Source: Hemibagrus wyckioides
Lineage: Eukaryota; Chordata; Actinopteri; Siluriformes; Bagridae
DNA length: 64,000 bases
NCBI RefSeq assembly: GCF_019097595.1
Contig: NC_080717.1
Coordinates: forward strand, 17,301,336-17,365,335
Direction: 5' to 3'
In this document: positions 23,116-34,240 of the stretch, piece by piece
How positions within the stretch are numbered: position 1 is the stretch's first letter
Layout: each line of letters begins with the position of its first letter
The notes under the pieces: generated by a model
Seen by the model: only the letters and a program-made list of their open reading frames with translations
Databases searched by the model: none
What the model was told of the DNA's origin: nothing
Made by a program: the position numbers and the translations under genes

Positions 23116-24147
23116 TCAATATGACGTCGGTCCACCCTTTGCAGCTATAACAGCTTCAACTCTTCTGGGGAGGCTGTCCACAAGGTTTAGGAGTGTGTTT
23201 ATGGGAATTTTTGACCATTCTTCCAGAAGCGCATTTGTGAGGTCACACACTGATGTTGGACGAGAAGGCCTGGCTCTCAGTCTCTGCTCTAATTCATCCC
23301 AAAGGTGTTCTATCGGGTTGAGGTCAGGACTCTGTGCAGGCCAGTCAAGTTCATCCACACCAGACTCTGTCATCCATGTCTTTATGGACCTTGCTTTGTG
23401 CACTGGTGCACAGTCATGTTGGAAGAGGAAGGGGCCAGCTCCAAACTGTTCCCACAAAGTTGGGAGCATGGAATTGTCCAAAATGTCTTGGTATGCTGAA
23501 GCATTCAGAGTTCCTTTCACTGGAACTAAGGGGCCAAGCCCAGCTCCTGAAAAACAACCCCACACCATAATCCCCCCTCCACCAAACTTTACACTTGGCA
23601 CAATGCAGTCAGACAAGTACCGTTCTCCTGGCAACCGCCAAACCCAGACTCGTCCATCAGATTGCCAGATGGAGAAGCGCGATTCGTCACTCCAGAGAAC
23701 GTGTCTCCACTGCTCTAGAGTCCAGTGGCGGCGTGCTTTACACCACTGCATCCGACGCATTGCATTGCACTTGGTGATGTATGGCTTGGATGCAGCTGCT
23801 CGGCCATGGAAACCCATTCCATGAAGCTCTCTGCGCACTGTTCTTGAGCTAATCTGAAGGCCACATGAAGTTTGGAGGTCTGTAGCGATTGACTCTGCAG
23901 AAAGTTGGCGACCTCTTCGCACTATGCACCTCAGCATCCGCTGACCCCGCTCCGTCAGTTTACGTGGCCTACCACTTCGTGGCTGAGTTGCTGTCGTTCC
24001 CAAACACTTCCACGTTCTTATAATACAGCTGACAGTTGACTGTGGAATATTTAGGAGCGAGGAAATTTCACGACTGGATTTGTTGCACAGGTGGCATCCT
24101 ATCACAGTTCCACGCTGGAATTCACTGAGCTCCTGAGAGCGACCCAT
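23116..24147 (-). CDS. Tc1-like DD34E transposase, full length
   Basis: Predicted cut-and-paste DNA transposase of 343 residues, the usual family size. I chose the start [10 protein letters not shown] because family members typically begin there; upstream Met codons run back through the inverted repeat into TA-repeat sequence and are unlikely. Residues 5-47 form the first helix-turn-helix of a paired-like DNA-binding region, GRPRKL at 59-64 is the hinge/AT-hook-like motif, and 65-110 the second helix-turn-helix. The catalytic domain shows WSDE with D154, a glycine-rich box GGGGIMVWG at 189-197, FQHD with D245, and SPDLNPIE with E280; 34 residues separate D245 and E280. It ends GGPTSY, a normal end for the family. 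No stop or frameshift interrupts it, so it may encode active enzyme, though missense damage cannot be judged. No polyadenylation signal is obvious inside the element. Confidence 0.95.
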   Translation of the reverse strand: MGRSQELSEFQRGTVIGCHLCNKSSREISSLLNIPQSTVSCIIRTWKCLGTTATQPRSGRPRKLTERGQRMLRCIVRRGRQLSAESIATDLQTSCGLQISSRTVRRELHGMGFHGRAAASKPYITKCNAMRRMQWCKARRHWTLEQWRHVLWSDESRFSIWQSDGRVWVWRLPGERYLSDCIVPSVKFGGGGIMVWGCFSGAGLGPLVPVKGTLNASAYQDILDNSMLPTLWEQFGAGPFLFQHDCAPVHKARSIKTWMTESGVDELDWPAQSPDLNPIEHLWDELEQRLRARPSRPTSVCDLTNALLEEWSKIPINTLLNLVDSLPRRVEAVIAAKGGPTSY

Positions 24148-24252
24148 TCTTTCACAAATGTTTGTAAAAACAGTCTGCATGCCTAGGTGCTTGATTTTAT
24201 ACACCTGTGGCCATGGAAGTGATTGGAACACCTGATTCTGATTATTTGGATG

Positions 24253-24281
24253 GGTGAGCGAATACTTTTGGCAATATAGTG
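24253..24281 (-). repeat. Right terminal inverted repeat
   Basis: 29 bp partner of the left repeat, followed by TA at 24282-24283. It lies upstream of the transposase start, so any promoter would be in or next to it. Confidence 0.95.
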
Positions 24282-24314
24282 TATATATATACATACATAT
24301 ATATATATATACAT

Positions 24315-25446
24315 ACATAAAACATTAAAATTGGAAAGCCTAAAAAATGTCATCCCAAGCGAAATGAGTCTCAGCATTATAGCGAGTAGTAATTTGCTCT
24401 TGTACATTTTACATTGCACATTTTTGAAGCAATGATGCCTTGCAGTGCAATTGACTTCCATAAACAAACAGCTTCAAAATGTTTTCTACCTAATCACCTT
24501 CAAGTCTTTATCCTAGCTGCCTGTTTACTCATCATACATGTGCATTTGCTTTTCTTAATGGACATTTTACTCTTAATGATGGTCACTTTACTTTGTTTAT
24601 CTTCCAACTCTTTGCATATTAATTGAAGACGGCTGGATGTTGCCGCCCTACTGAAAGAGGTTAAAAGGGTTGCCATAGCAGAGTGAATGATACAGAGCCA
24701 AAAAGCACTTCTTTTCCTATTTAAAAAATGTAAAAACAATTAATGAGTTGGTATTGATTAGGACTACAGTGGTGCAGCTTAAAATGAGGTCTTTGTGGGG
24801 AAAAAAAAATAGCAGTTGATTAAAACACTAGTGGTAGGATGATCATAGATATCCTTCTGTCTGTATAAGGTTTGGAAATTCTCCTTTCTCCATCTTGCTC
24901 TTCCCGCAGAGACAGCGAGTTCAAGAGTTGCACCTTTGCTTTTATATCTTTATCTAACTGACTGTCGGAGGGCAGCACCCCCTTTGCTTAGAAACCTCTC
25001 ATATGGAGTTTTAATTAGCATGCTGCAGCTCGGCTCCTGCGCCTGGAGAAAGTTTGGGTTCGGTAAAAGCTGAGCAGGTGGAGTTTTCTGTACCTCTGTT
25101 TCAGTAGACGAGTCCTCTTTCTGTCTCTTTTTACATCTGTGCTGCTAAAACAAAGCACATGCCAAATTATCCTGGTGTGTCTCGTTTCTTGTGGGCAGAA
25201 AGACTTTATGGAAGAGTAATCCCCAAGAAAACCAGGAGATTGTTATAATTAAAAAGACAAGGCATATCACTGTGAGCCTTAGGCTGCTTGAATGAGCAGA
25301 AACGTTAGAAATGGTTTATCTTTAGAAACTAAGAAGCAGGTGCAGGTGGCTGTACCAGTGGCCAAACTGAGTTTGTCAATAACACATCCTAACGCAATAA
25401 TGCACAAAAATAAAAAGAAATAGTACTTCATATATGCAGAGTAACA
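24315..25446. other. Unique non-coding DNA, right part of segment X
   Basis: No gene recognised. Near 25000-25085 a less AT-rich stretch with TTTTAATTAGCATG (homeodomain-type core) could be regulatory. Confidence 0.45.

Positions 25447-25513
<67 letters not shown>
25447..25513. repeat. AAT microsatellite
   Basis: About 22 AAT units. The poly-isoleucine peptide on the minus strand is an artefact. Confidence 0.95.
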
Positions 25514-25515
<2 letters not shown>

Positions 25516-25620
25516 CCCATAACTTGTAATCATGTCATGCATACATTGTTGTCAATTTCTTCAGCTATCATCTATCATCTGTCAGCTACTTTATTATCAG
25601 AAGACTTAGACCTATATGCT

Positions 25621-26584
25621 GATAAAGAGCACAACTCCCTTAAATCTTGCCCAGAACTTCTTTCCACTTGACTAATACCCTTGAATTAAATATAAGTTTC
25701 TTTAAGAGTCCAATAAAACAATGGACATGTTGGTAAAGACATTAACCTTGTATCCACACAACATTAATGCACCCATTCCCCTTTCTTCACATCAATCCTT
25801 AATTGTTTGTAATTGATGTAACAATTAGATTGTGACCTGTAGTACAGAATCAATTTCCCCCTCTGCTTGGGTTCTCTCTATCTTCATTAGCATGGCACCA
25901 ATGCAGTGGTTATTATTTGTTGAATAGGATCCCAGTCTCCTGAAGGATTGATTTACAAACTACAACCAGCGACAAACAGTCCTTTCTACTACTACTTCTT
26001 ACAGGCCAATGTAGAAGGTTTATGAACATAGGTTATGAAGTGTGCATAGGTTTATAAAGTACATAAATATACATCAACTAAATAATAAGTTTAGTAACAC
26101 TTTTTTGAAACCTGCTACACAAGATCTACCTATCTACACCAAACAGGACTAACATTATGAGCACTGATAGGTGAAGTGAATAAGACTGATTATCTCCTCA
26201 TCATGGCACCTGTTAGTGGGTGGGATATATTAGGCAGCAAGTGAACATTTTGTCCAACAAGTTGATGTGTTAGAAGCAGGAAAAATGGATGGATTTGAGC
26301 AAGTTTGACTCAAAAGGGCCAAACTGAGATGGCTAGCTCTTGTGGGGTGTTCCCGGTCTGCAGTGGTCAGTATCTATAAAAAGTGGTCCAAGGAAGGAAC
26401 AGTGGTGAACCGGCGACAGGGTCATGGGTGGCCAAGGCTCATTGATGCACATGGAGAGTGAAGGCTGGCCCGTGCAATCCGGTCCAACAGATGAGCTACT
26501 GTTGCTCAAATTGGTGAAGAAGTTAATGCTGGTTCTGATAGAAAGGTGTCAGAATATGCAGTGCATGATGGGTCAGGGCTGTTT
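25621..26584 (+). repeat. Duplication block B, copy 2
   Basis: Partner of 20966-21950. It has an extra CTTTCCACTT near 25659 and lacks about 30 bp of the transposon region, yet 25666-26044 is identical to 21001-21379. To its right the transposon relic continues to its natural end, so B2 is the more complete copy. Confidence 0.9.
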
Positions 26585-26621
26585 TCGCAGCTAAATGGGG
26601 ACCAACAATGCCTGGTCCATG
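26137..26621 (+). mobile_element. Tc1-like transposon relic, copy 2, internally deleted
   Basis: A 485 bp element flanked by TA on both sides (26135-26136 and 26622-26623). It shows the same GTGCAT/GATGGGTCAGGG internal junction as the relic at 21472-21950, so the deletion predates the duplication. The transposase N-terminal region is further damaged (shortened around the ATG near 26286, stops in frame), while the segment from SIYKKWSKEGTVVN to EEVNAG is readable. The right end keeps only a short piece resembling the distal inverted repeat. It cannot code for transposase. Confidence 0.8.
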
Positions 26622-26714
26622 TATATTTTAATAGGTTAAGAAATATTACTTATGGTAATATGAATTTAGAGAAAAATATACATCCAGGGATGATACTACA
26701 AGCAGTAACTGGAT

Positions 26715-26840
26715 AGCATGGGGGTACAGTGGGTAGTACTACCACCTCACATTTTCAGGGTTCCCTGGTTCAACAACAATGTGACCCTAATAAGGATAAA
26801 GCCATTACTTGAGATGATTTATGAAATAAATGAATTATTT
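26715..26840 (+). mobile_element. Short tRNA-derived SINE-like copy, internally deleted
   Basis: A tRNA-like head (GGGTACAGTGGGTAGTACTA, then CCTGGTTCAAC as B box) joins directly to the family tail (TGACCCTAATAAGGATAAAG...GAAATAAATGAAT), omitting the usual middle. Confidence 0.55.
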
Positions 26841-29774
26841 TCTGGTAACAACAGCTTCCAAAATAGTTGAAGACATAAATAGTGTATGTTATTATTTATG
26901 TTGTGTGGATTTCAGCATATGTTTATTAAATGTTATGATACTTATTGAAGACTAGTTTATTAAACCCATGGCCTGTGGAAATGTAGTGACACTTTATTTG
27001 AAAGCTACTTTTCAAAGAAATCACTGAATAGCCTTATGTAATTTTTTTTGTTTTGACATTAAATGTAACCCTTAATTACCATTGTGATCTAGTTTAATAC
27101 TGTGGCTCTTTATCATTATTTTGCAAGTTATCTGTTTGTTTTTCACTAATAGCACTTTTTTTTTTATTTTTGAAAGGTATAGAAGACATATATAGTGCTT
27201 GATAAAATAAGTAGACTTTCCAGAAGTACCCATAAAAAGGTGTATACTTCTAAAAGAGTTTTTAATAATTCCTAAATGTTCTGCTCAAGATTAAAAAGCT
27301 TAAGATTAAAAATCACCATAAACCCAGAGGAATAACTGAGTTCTTTTCTCTCTTCTTTCTTTTATGCAAATACAAAGCAATGCTCTTCACAAACACTTTT
27401 GTCATCTCACAGGTTTTGACATGAGCCTTACATAAAACACCCACCAAAATATTTATGCAATGCTAATTAATGTACTGTGAAGGCCCACTCTTCAAATCAA
27501 GTGTTAATGAAAATACACATTTCTGATTGGCTTCCAGGTGTCCAGTCTTATATCAAGAATTCTCAGAAAAATGTCACTTCGAGGTGCTATAGTTTTAAAC
27601 CACATCATAGGACACAGACTCAAGTCGTTATTCTCTTTTCCAGGAATTTATGAGCCTCTGTTTGTGTGAGTCTTTCTTACAATTAGATTTGAATTTATTT
27701 CTTAGCTAACTTGTTTGTCATATCAAACTTCCTATTATTTTTTTCACTGGATTGTGTTCACATGAAATCCCTTCCCAGTAAAAGAAATGCAGGTATGATT
27801 ATTTTCTCAAAGCAGCTGAATTTAGTAATGCTGTGTTTTCATGCATGGCTGCAGTTTGACAGTAGGACTTGAGCTTCTTAGCTCAACATGAGCTAGACAA
27901 TAGAATTAAATTAATCACTCGAATGCAGAAACGCATTGCTTATTCATTATCAGTCATCCAAACAAAAGATAAGTAATTTGTATTATAGTTAAAAAAAAAT
28001 CACTATGGTTTATTGTTTTTGTTACTGGTTCATAAGTTTATTGGTTTGATGGTGCAATTTCTAATCGTTGCAACTGGGATGAACACTTATAGAGTTCAAT
28101 CTTGCTATAAATAACATCACTTCATCTTGCACTACATAAATAGAAAGATGGTTAATTACAGAAATAACCTTTAAAGCATTATATTTGGCCATGTTCAGCA
28201 CAATCCCCAGAAAAGATACAGGTAAATGTCATCTAGAAGACATCTAAAATAGAACCTTAATTGTCCCGGAACATAATTATTTTTCTCAGTGGATATAACC
28301 TTTATGACACTGTGTTACTCCCTTATTCATTACATACACGCCTTCCTTTTCTTTTAAAAGACACACACAGATGCACACAAACACACAGGTGTTTAAGGAT
28401 GACCTGGATGGTAGGGGACGGAGGTCAGCAAAGCAGTGAAGCTTCTGGTTGGCTCAGTGAGGCAGTAAGTGTTGCGAGTCCCTGCTGGCTGTAATGCAGA
28501 GTCTGCTCAGCCCACTCTAGTATCCGGCCCCTTCATTAGCTGCTTTTAATTGCTTATTTAATGGCCTCTCCTTGAGCTCAGACACCATGCTGTGAGAGCT
28601 AGACTTCAACACTACATGCCAACAGAAACACAGCAGGGATTCTACAGACTTGGCCATCACCACCATCAGACCACCACCACCACCATCATTGTCATCATAT
28701 TTGAAGGATGTGAGTCACTTCTCTGACAAACATTTTAAGAATAAAAATAATAATGTGTTCTATTTGTACGTGGCACAGGATGTAAAAATAAGTGAGAACA
28801 GGGAAGCGTAAAAAACAATCTTGTAGATTAGTTACAATACAAAAACACACAACATGGCAAAGCAATCGCACATAACATGTCAGGTGATGGTAGTCACAGC
28901 AATCAGAGGGGGTGCTATCTATTGGTGTTAAAGGCATTTATATCAATGTGGGTTTTAAAAAGTTTCTTAAAACAAGAGAATTTTGCTGCATTTGTTCAGC
29001 CACCATCAAAATGAGAATTGATTTTCTTTTCGTTGTTCAAATGCTGCTTATAATGCTTACTGGCTCTCCAATTCTCTACAAAAAAGTTCTCAAGATGGAG
29101 TAACTGAAGCCATTTTAAGTTACTAGCAAATTAAAGTTAGTTCAATGTAAAACCCTCAGTGGTAATTTCAGGATCACAGTCATAAAACACCTGCTGGGTC
29201 ATAAATTAAAGAGATCTAATCCTGCAGTTGTGCAGGTTTGTCACATTGGATAAGAAAGTGGCTGCTTACTGCGGCTGAGCTTACTGCAGTGGTCATGTGC
29301 TGATTGAAATGCTATGCACCAGTGGAGGCCATAAATGCCAAACTGCTCATCATGTTTCTGCACGCTGCAGCATGCCAGAGGTGACCTTTCCACCGTTCTG
29401 CTCCATCATGTCACCCTCTTAACCGCAGGACAATGCCAGTTGCCCTACCATGCCAACCACAGTCACTATATCAAACCTTGTACTAGAATCTACTCTGCAG
29501 GTACACATACAGTGTAGAATGAAAGAATGAAGGTACAGTATAAACAGGTGGAAAGCTGATGATAATTTATAAATATACATAGATACAATTTCAGCTGTAT
29601 TTTGTGTGGCCTTATGTTAATGTTTACAGAAAAAATAAATGAGATAAAAACAAATTTAGCTAATAAATCTGTCATTTTTGTCAGATTAACAAACCATATT
29701 ACAATTCCAAGAACAAATGTTTAAAAAAAAAACAAAAAAAGTCAGAATAAACATACAATCTCTATGGTTTTATT
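26841..29774. other. Unique non-coding DNA
   Basis: No gene recognised. 28500-28620 is a non-repetitive, less AT-rich stretch with TTCATTAGC and TTTTAATTGC homeodomain-type cores, followed by a small CAC/CAT cluster at 28655-28690. Open frames such as 28261-28494 have no recognisable motif. Confidence 0.45.
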
Positions 29775-30100
29775 ATCCATCCTTTCTTTATACAACTTAT
29801 CCTACTGGGCTGTCAGGAAACTGGAGTCTATCCCAGGAGACTTGGGGCACAAGGCAGGGCACCCTGGGCAGGATGCCATTCTATTACGGGGCACAATCAC
29901 ACACACACTCACACACATTACGGATAATTCAGAGATACCAGTCAGCCTACAAGGCATGTTTGGAATGGGAGAGGAAACCAGAGTACCCAAGGGAAGCCCT
30001 CGGGGCACAGGGAGTACATGCAAACATCACATGCACATGGCAGAGGTTGGAATTGAACCCCCAGCCATGGAGGCAAATGTGCTAACTAACAAGCCAGCCA
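29775..30100 (-). mobile_element. tRNA-derived SINE-like repeat, near full length
   Basis: About 325 bp. On the minus strand a tRNA-like head (A-box-like GGCTTGTTAGTTAGC near 30080-30095; perfect B box GGTTCAATTCC at 30049-30059) leads into the composite body and ends in a tail near 29775. Plus-strand frames of up to 144 residues across it are repeat-derived, not genes. Confidence 0.7.
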
Positions 30101-30137
30101 TTTTTATAATAATAATAATTTTTGTTCTTGTTTCTCT

Positions 30138-30154
30138 TCTTCTTCTTCTTCTTA

Positions 30155-30193
<39 letters not shown>
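30138..30193. repeat. TTC run then ATT microsatellite
   Basis: TTC units to about 30152, then ATT units to 30193, directly beside the SINE-like copy. This may be its former terminal repeat or an independent array. Confidence 0.85.
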
Positions 30194-30198
<5 letters not shown>

Positions 30199-30504
30199 GT
30201 CATGAGGACACTGAGTTGGACAAGTCTTACTTTACCTCTATCCTATTCTCTATACAGCATTACAGCAATACCTTTATTAAAATTAAGATCCATTACTGAA
30301 TATAGTGACAGTAAAAAATTAAAATGCAGAGTACATGGTTTAATTGAGCTCTTCATTGAGCCCCTGCAAGTTTGAAAACAATTCAGCACTACAGAGAGAT
30401 TATGTGAGAATGTGAAGTCTATTGCACTATGCTCTATGGATAAATTTCTTTCATCAAGTGCTTCTCAGGCTGTAAATTCACTGTTTTGATAGAAAAACCT
30501 TTGC

Positions 30505-30975
30505 AATGCAATGCATAAAATCATACAGATACAGGTCAAGAGCTTGAGTTCACATCAAATTTCTGATGTGATCTCAGATCTTCATTTATATTTATCACAT
30601 TTAGCAGAGGCCCTCATCCAGGGTGACTTATATTTATCTAATTTTATACAACAGAGCAGTTGAAAGCCTTGCTCATGGGCCCAGCAGTTGCAGGTTGGCA
30701 TTCATGGGATTCTCATGACCTCATGTTTGATAGTCCAACATTTTAACCACTGGGCTATCACTTCTCTTCAGAAGGGTTTTCACGCAAACAGAGTTACATA
30801 GAATGATGTAACTGAATGTAAAACATTCAGTAAGCATTAGTACACGGTGGAAATGCTTCATTGATGAGAGTTTAGAGGATAAGGTTTGATCTGACAAGAG
30901 GTCTGCAGTACCTCAAATCCACTAATGACACTTTACAACCCCAGTGAACATAAAAGCAACTCAGAAGGCCACATC
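30505..30975 (+). mobile_element. Tc1-like relic interrupted by a SINE
   Basis: The left piece (TACAGGTCAAGAGCTT ... GTGATCTCAG) and the right piece (GGGTTTTCACGC ... AAAAGCAACTCAGAAGGC) align in order with the better-preserved relic at 47975-48530. A SINE fills 30581-30767 between them, and about 65-80 bp expected at the junction is missing. The transposase N-terminal frame is destroyed. Same Tc1-like family as 47975-48530, distinct from the intact element. Confidence 0.6.
30581..30767 (-). mobile_element. tRNA-derived SINE nested in a Tc1-like relic
   Basis: Minus strand: head AGTGATAGCCCAGTGGTTAA (A box TAGCCCAGTGG), degraded B box, core with GGGCCCATGAGCAAGGC, and a 3' tail matching AAGTCACCCTGGATGAGGGC and TGCTAAATGTGATAAATAT. 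The same tail type occurs at 40526-40681 and 38786-38862. Confidence 0.7.
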
Positions 30976-30977
30976 AC

Positions 30978-31075
30978 CCAGTCTTTTCCCAATCTCCAAT
31001 TGTCTAGCTTGAGTGGGCCTGTGTCCTGTGTAGTTAAGCTGTTTCTGACACCAGGAGACAACTGAAGATTACTAT
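30978..31075 (-). mobile_element. Possible inverted fragment of the same Tc1-like family
   Basis: CAGTCTT... followed by GAGTGGGCCTGTGTCCTG resembles the reverse complement of the mid-transposase region seen in forward orientation at about 48430-48500. It would lie head-to-head with the forward fragment ending at 30975. The match is weak. Confidence 0.3.
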
Positions 31076-33776
31076 ACCCCTTACAATTCAGTCACCAGGG
31101 AGATGTGGAAAGAAATGGCCATTGGTCTAGATTCCAAGTAAGCCCTAAAACTGCACTGGATGTACTGCAAATCTGCTAGAGGCTAATGAGTGTGGTATAG
31201 CAGAAACAGGATCCTAATATCGTGGAGTATATCATGGAGTAGAGCAGCTACATCAGACTACATCAGTCAGTAAATCCAAATCAGTATTTTTAATATTGAA
31301 GGCAAAATATTATTCAGCATCATGGCATACCGGCTGTCAGAGCACCTGGAATAAAACCACTTTATTGACTTCCCTTGTAGAGAATGAAGGAATTCCAGGA
31401 TTTTCTGGGTGGCTCAAACACATAACCATGAATCATACCAAATGGGAGGAAACAGCACCGAACCCTTTGTACATGTACTGTGCTCATTGGAGAAACATTA
31501 AAGGAAGTTAATCCAGAGGTTTTACAGAAGCAATTCACTGGTGTGTACAAACACAGGGATTGTAATAATTCAGTATACGTATCTGTATCTTGGTCATTGT
31601 GGACTTCCTATTATTCATTAGTATTAATGGAACATTGTGTTGATTATGTGGCTTATTTGGTCTGCTATTAAAAATAAATTAATCCTAGATTTAATTTCAT
31701 CATGTTACTCATGATTTTACTTATTAATGCTGAAGGTTTTTCATGTTAACCCATGCTGCATAATTTCAGTCAAGAGAACTTTTAATGTGAAATATTAGTA
31801 GAAAAACTACAAGAATTTTGGAAAAACAAGGAAATAAAAAACTTTTGATCAGTAAGTCTGGGCTCAATATTATTTTTAATGATTCAGCTATAGCAGTTTA
31901 GCTGTGGAAACCCCTCTTAAAGATAAACAGTTTGAGAGCGTTTATGTGATTATTGAAAGTAGGAGGAAGGATTTCAGAAAAACTGCTTGCAGGATTACAG
32001 AGTAAGCTTTCATTTCTCTTTCAATTATGGATCATTTAGACATTGGTTTATCTAAATCCAACAGAAATGCTATGATACATAATGAAAAAAATAATTTAAA
32101 AAACCCCACAACGAATTCAAGTGTGTGTTTGGGTGCAGGGGTGGGTGGGGGAGGAGGGTGGGGCAGTGCATGTGAACATGCCCGTGTGAATGCATGCACA
32201 TGTGTGCATGTAGAACTGTAATTGTACTAAGGAGTAGCAGGTGCTCTCGCTTGGGTGTGGATGAAGACAGATGAGCTTCTGATATCCTCTTTATTAAGAA
32301 GATGATCTTTCATAATTCTACCCACCTGCACCTTCACAGATTTTGGAAGAGGCATCCCAACTGGCCTTCATAGTCAAACATGTTTATTCACTTGCTTTCA
32401 GAAGTGTGGGACTGATATCGTGATGTGGTACTGCACTTTTGATCTCAGTGGGAGCTCTGAGTTGGGATGATTGTGTCTATGGAAAGGGGTGAGGTATGAT
32501 GTTTGAGAAGCTCGAGATGCTGAGAAGCAGAGATAAATAGCAGCATTGCAGCAAGGAGTTGGGTTGATCAGAGGACCAGCAGTGGGAAAAGCACAAGCTC
32601 ACATACACATTGCCTTACCACATGTGGTGCATTCAACTCAGACTTTGGATGGCACACAGTGGTATTCAACCGTACTGGAGGCAGTGAAACAGTGTTCAGT
32701 CATTAGTAAGATAGTGATAGAAAAGAGAGTGATAAGAAGCACAAATCAAAGGCCATTTAGATGTGATCAGCAAGCAGGGAGTCTGAATCCTCATGAGGTC
32801 TGTCTCCTGGGAATATCTCAGTCTTTTATTCTCTTTTTCAGTGTTTCTGATTTAATGAAACACTTTGATTCATCTTTATCAAATTAGATAGGGATGCTAG
32901 GGAGTCGGACTGACTGTATCCTAGTGTTTTAGTCATGTGATTCTATTGAAGTCACCATAATAGGGACTGAATTCTTGTCTTTGCTGCACAGCACATTAAA
33001 TATATGTGAACAAAGACAGAAATTATGTTAATCAAGTTATATTTAAAATATGAATGATCTTTATATATTCCCCTCATACTGTTGATTCCACTTAAACAGG
33101 AGAAAAACCCACTTATTATGAGGGCACAATGTCTCTCACTTCCTTTATGGTTATTGCAGCGAATAACTGTCAGTCCTTTATTTGGTCTTCACAATGACAG
33201 CAATTACATGGTGTGACATCACAGGAAATATTAGGATAAGTATATATGACTATGGCTAATTGTGTCCAGTTATTGTCTATAGAATATGCCAAATGTGTGT
33301 GGTGATTCAGGTGAACTAATATAAGATAACCAAATTAGAGTGTCACTGTAAACCCGAATGCCGACGCTTTGTGAATGTGTGTTTCTCCCTGGTTATAGAA
33401 TGTGTTTGGGCAGGATTATTAGAGTGAGATCACAGCCTTGAGCTCAGAGAGAGGACGAGTTGCATGTGCTGAATGAGCAAACCCCTCACTGCCTGCTTAA
33501 CTATGGCCACAGAATGGCAATGTGTTATAGTTATTCTTTAAAGATTTCTCCAAGGTCATAGTAAGGGCTCTGGCAGCTGCAAGGCTAACTCTGAGTGCTA
33601 TCTCTCCAGGTGCTGATGCACAAGGTGACAGAAATTAGACATTCTTCTCTGCCAGTGTAAGGAGAATTGGGACAGCAAGAGCACATCTCTAATTCAACTC
33701 AAAACTGCAGTCCATGTAGAAATCCTAGGTGAAGTGTCTTTGTCTGTCCATGTGCATGTCCATGTGCCCAAATATG
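31076..33776. other. Unique non-coding DNA
   Basis: No gene recognised. Open frames at 31296-31511 and 32546-32887 have no motif or family resemblance. A short G-rich/TG stretch lies at 32120-32215. Confidence 0.45.
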
Positions 33777-34240
33777 TACAGTCCTCTTCAACAGTATTCA
33801 AATGACAAGGCTGGTTCTTTTGTTTTTGCTGTACGACATTTGGGTTTGCCACCAACAACAACAGTTTTAAAGCATTTTTTCCGCTCATATTTATTCTAGA
33901 TATATCTAGATATGTTAAAGAACTTGGCACATTTGGTGGAAGACCACCCAATTTTTAGGTAAGCTAAAAGTATTGGAACAGGTAGTGAAAGTTAAATACA
34001 AGTAAATAATCCTCAATATTTGATTGCATATGCCTTGCTTAGAATGACTGCATCAACTCGGTGACCCACTGACTTCACCAAAACATTTATTCTTCTTTTT
34101 TGATGCTTTTCCATGCCTTCAGACTTCTTTAAGTTGTTGTTTGTTTCTCTCTTCAGTCTCCTCTTTGGGAGGTGAAATGCTGCTCTGCTGGATTGAGGTC
34201 TGGTGAATTGTGATATCTTCACCTCTGCCCTGTGGAGGTT
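33777..34240 (-). mobile_element. Tc1-like relic with transposase C-terminus
   Basis: On the minus strand the catalytic signature SPDLNPAE is readable near 34180-34205. A frameshift follows, then HLPKRRLKRET, VGHRVDAVILSKAYAIKY and a stop at 34013, the typical C-terminus of a third Tc1-like family. Beyond the stop a non-coding tail runs to about 33777, where ACAGTCCTCTTCAACAGTAT resembles a terminal repeat. The front half is missing, so it is a 5'-truncated pseudogene. Confidence 0.75.

Larger units (their letters stand above)
23034..24281 (-). mobile_element. Complete Tc1-like transposon with intact transposase
   Basis: A 1,248 bp element bounded by 29 bp terminal inverted repeats with one mismatch, beginning CACTATATTGCCAAAAGTAT at each end. 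One uninterrupted transposase gene fills most of it, on the minus strand, with about 105 bp between the right repeat and its start and 53 bp between its stop and the left repeat. The right flank begins with TA as expected for a Tc1 target site. The left flank reads CA, probably because the adjoining AC/TA microsatellite has since changed. Length, single-gene layout and short repeats fit the Tc1/mariner superfamily. Confidence 0.95.

Noticed and set aside
22907..23824. Plus-strand 305-residue frame
   Set aside because: It runs antisense through the transposase gene and starts in the TA microsatellite; only the minus-strand frame shows transposase motifs.
23116..24318. Longer transposase start upstream of 24147
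   Set aside because: The extension translates the inverted repeat and flanking TA array, while [10 protein letters not shown] at 24147 matches the usual family start.
29764..30198. 144-residue and 122-residue plus-strand frames
   Set aside because: They cross a tRNA-derived SINE-like copy and the ATT array; the same peptides recur wherever this repeat is found.
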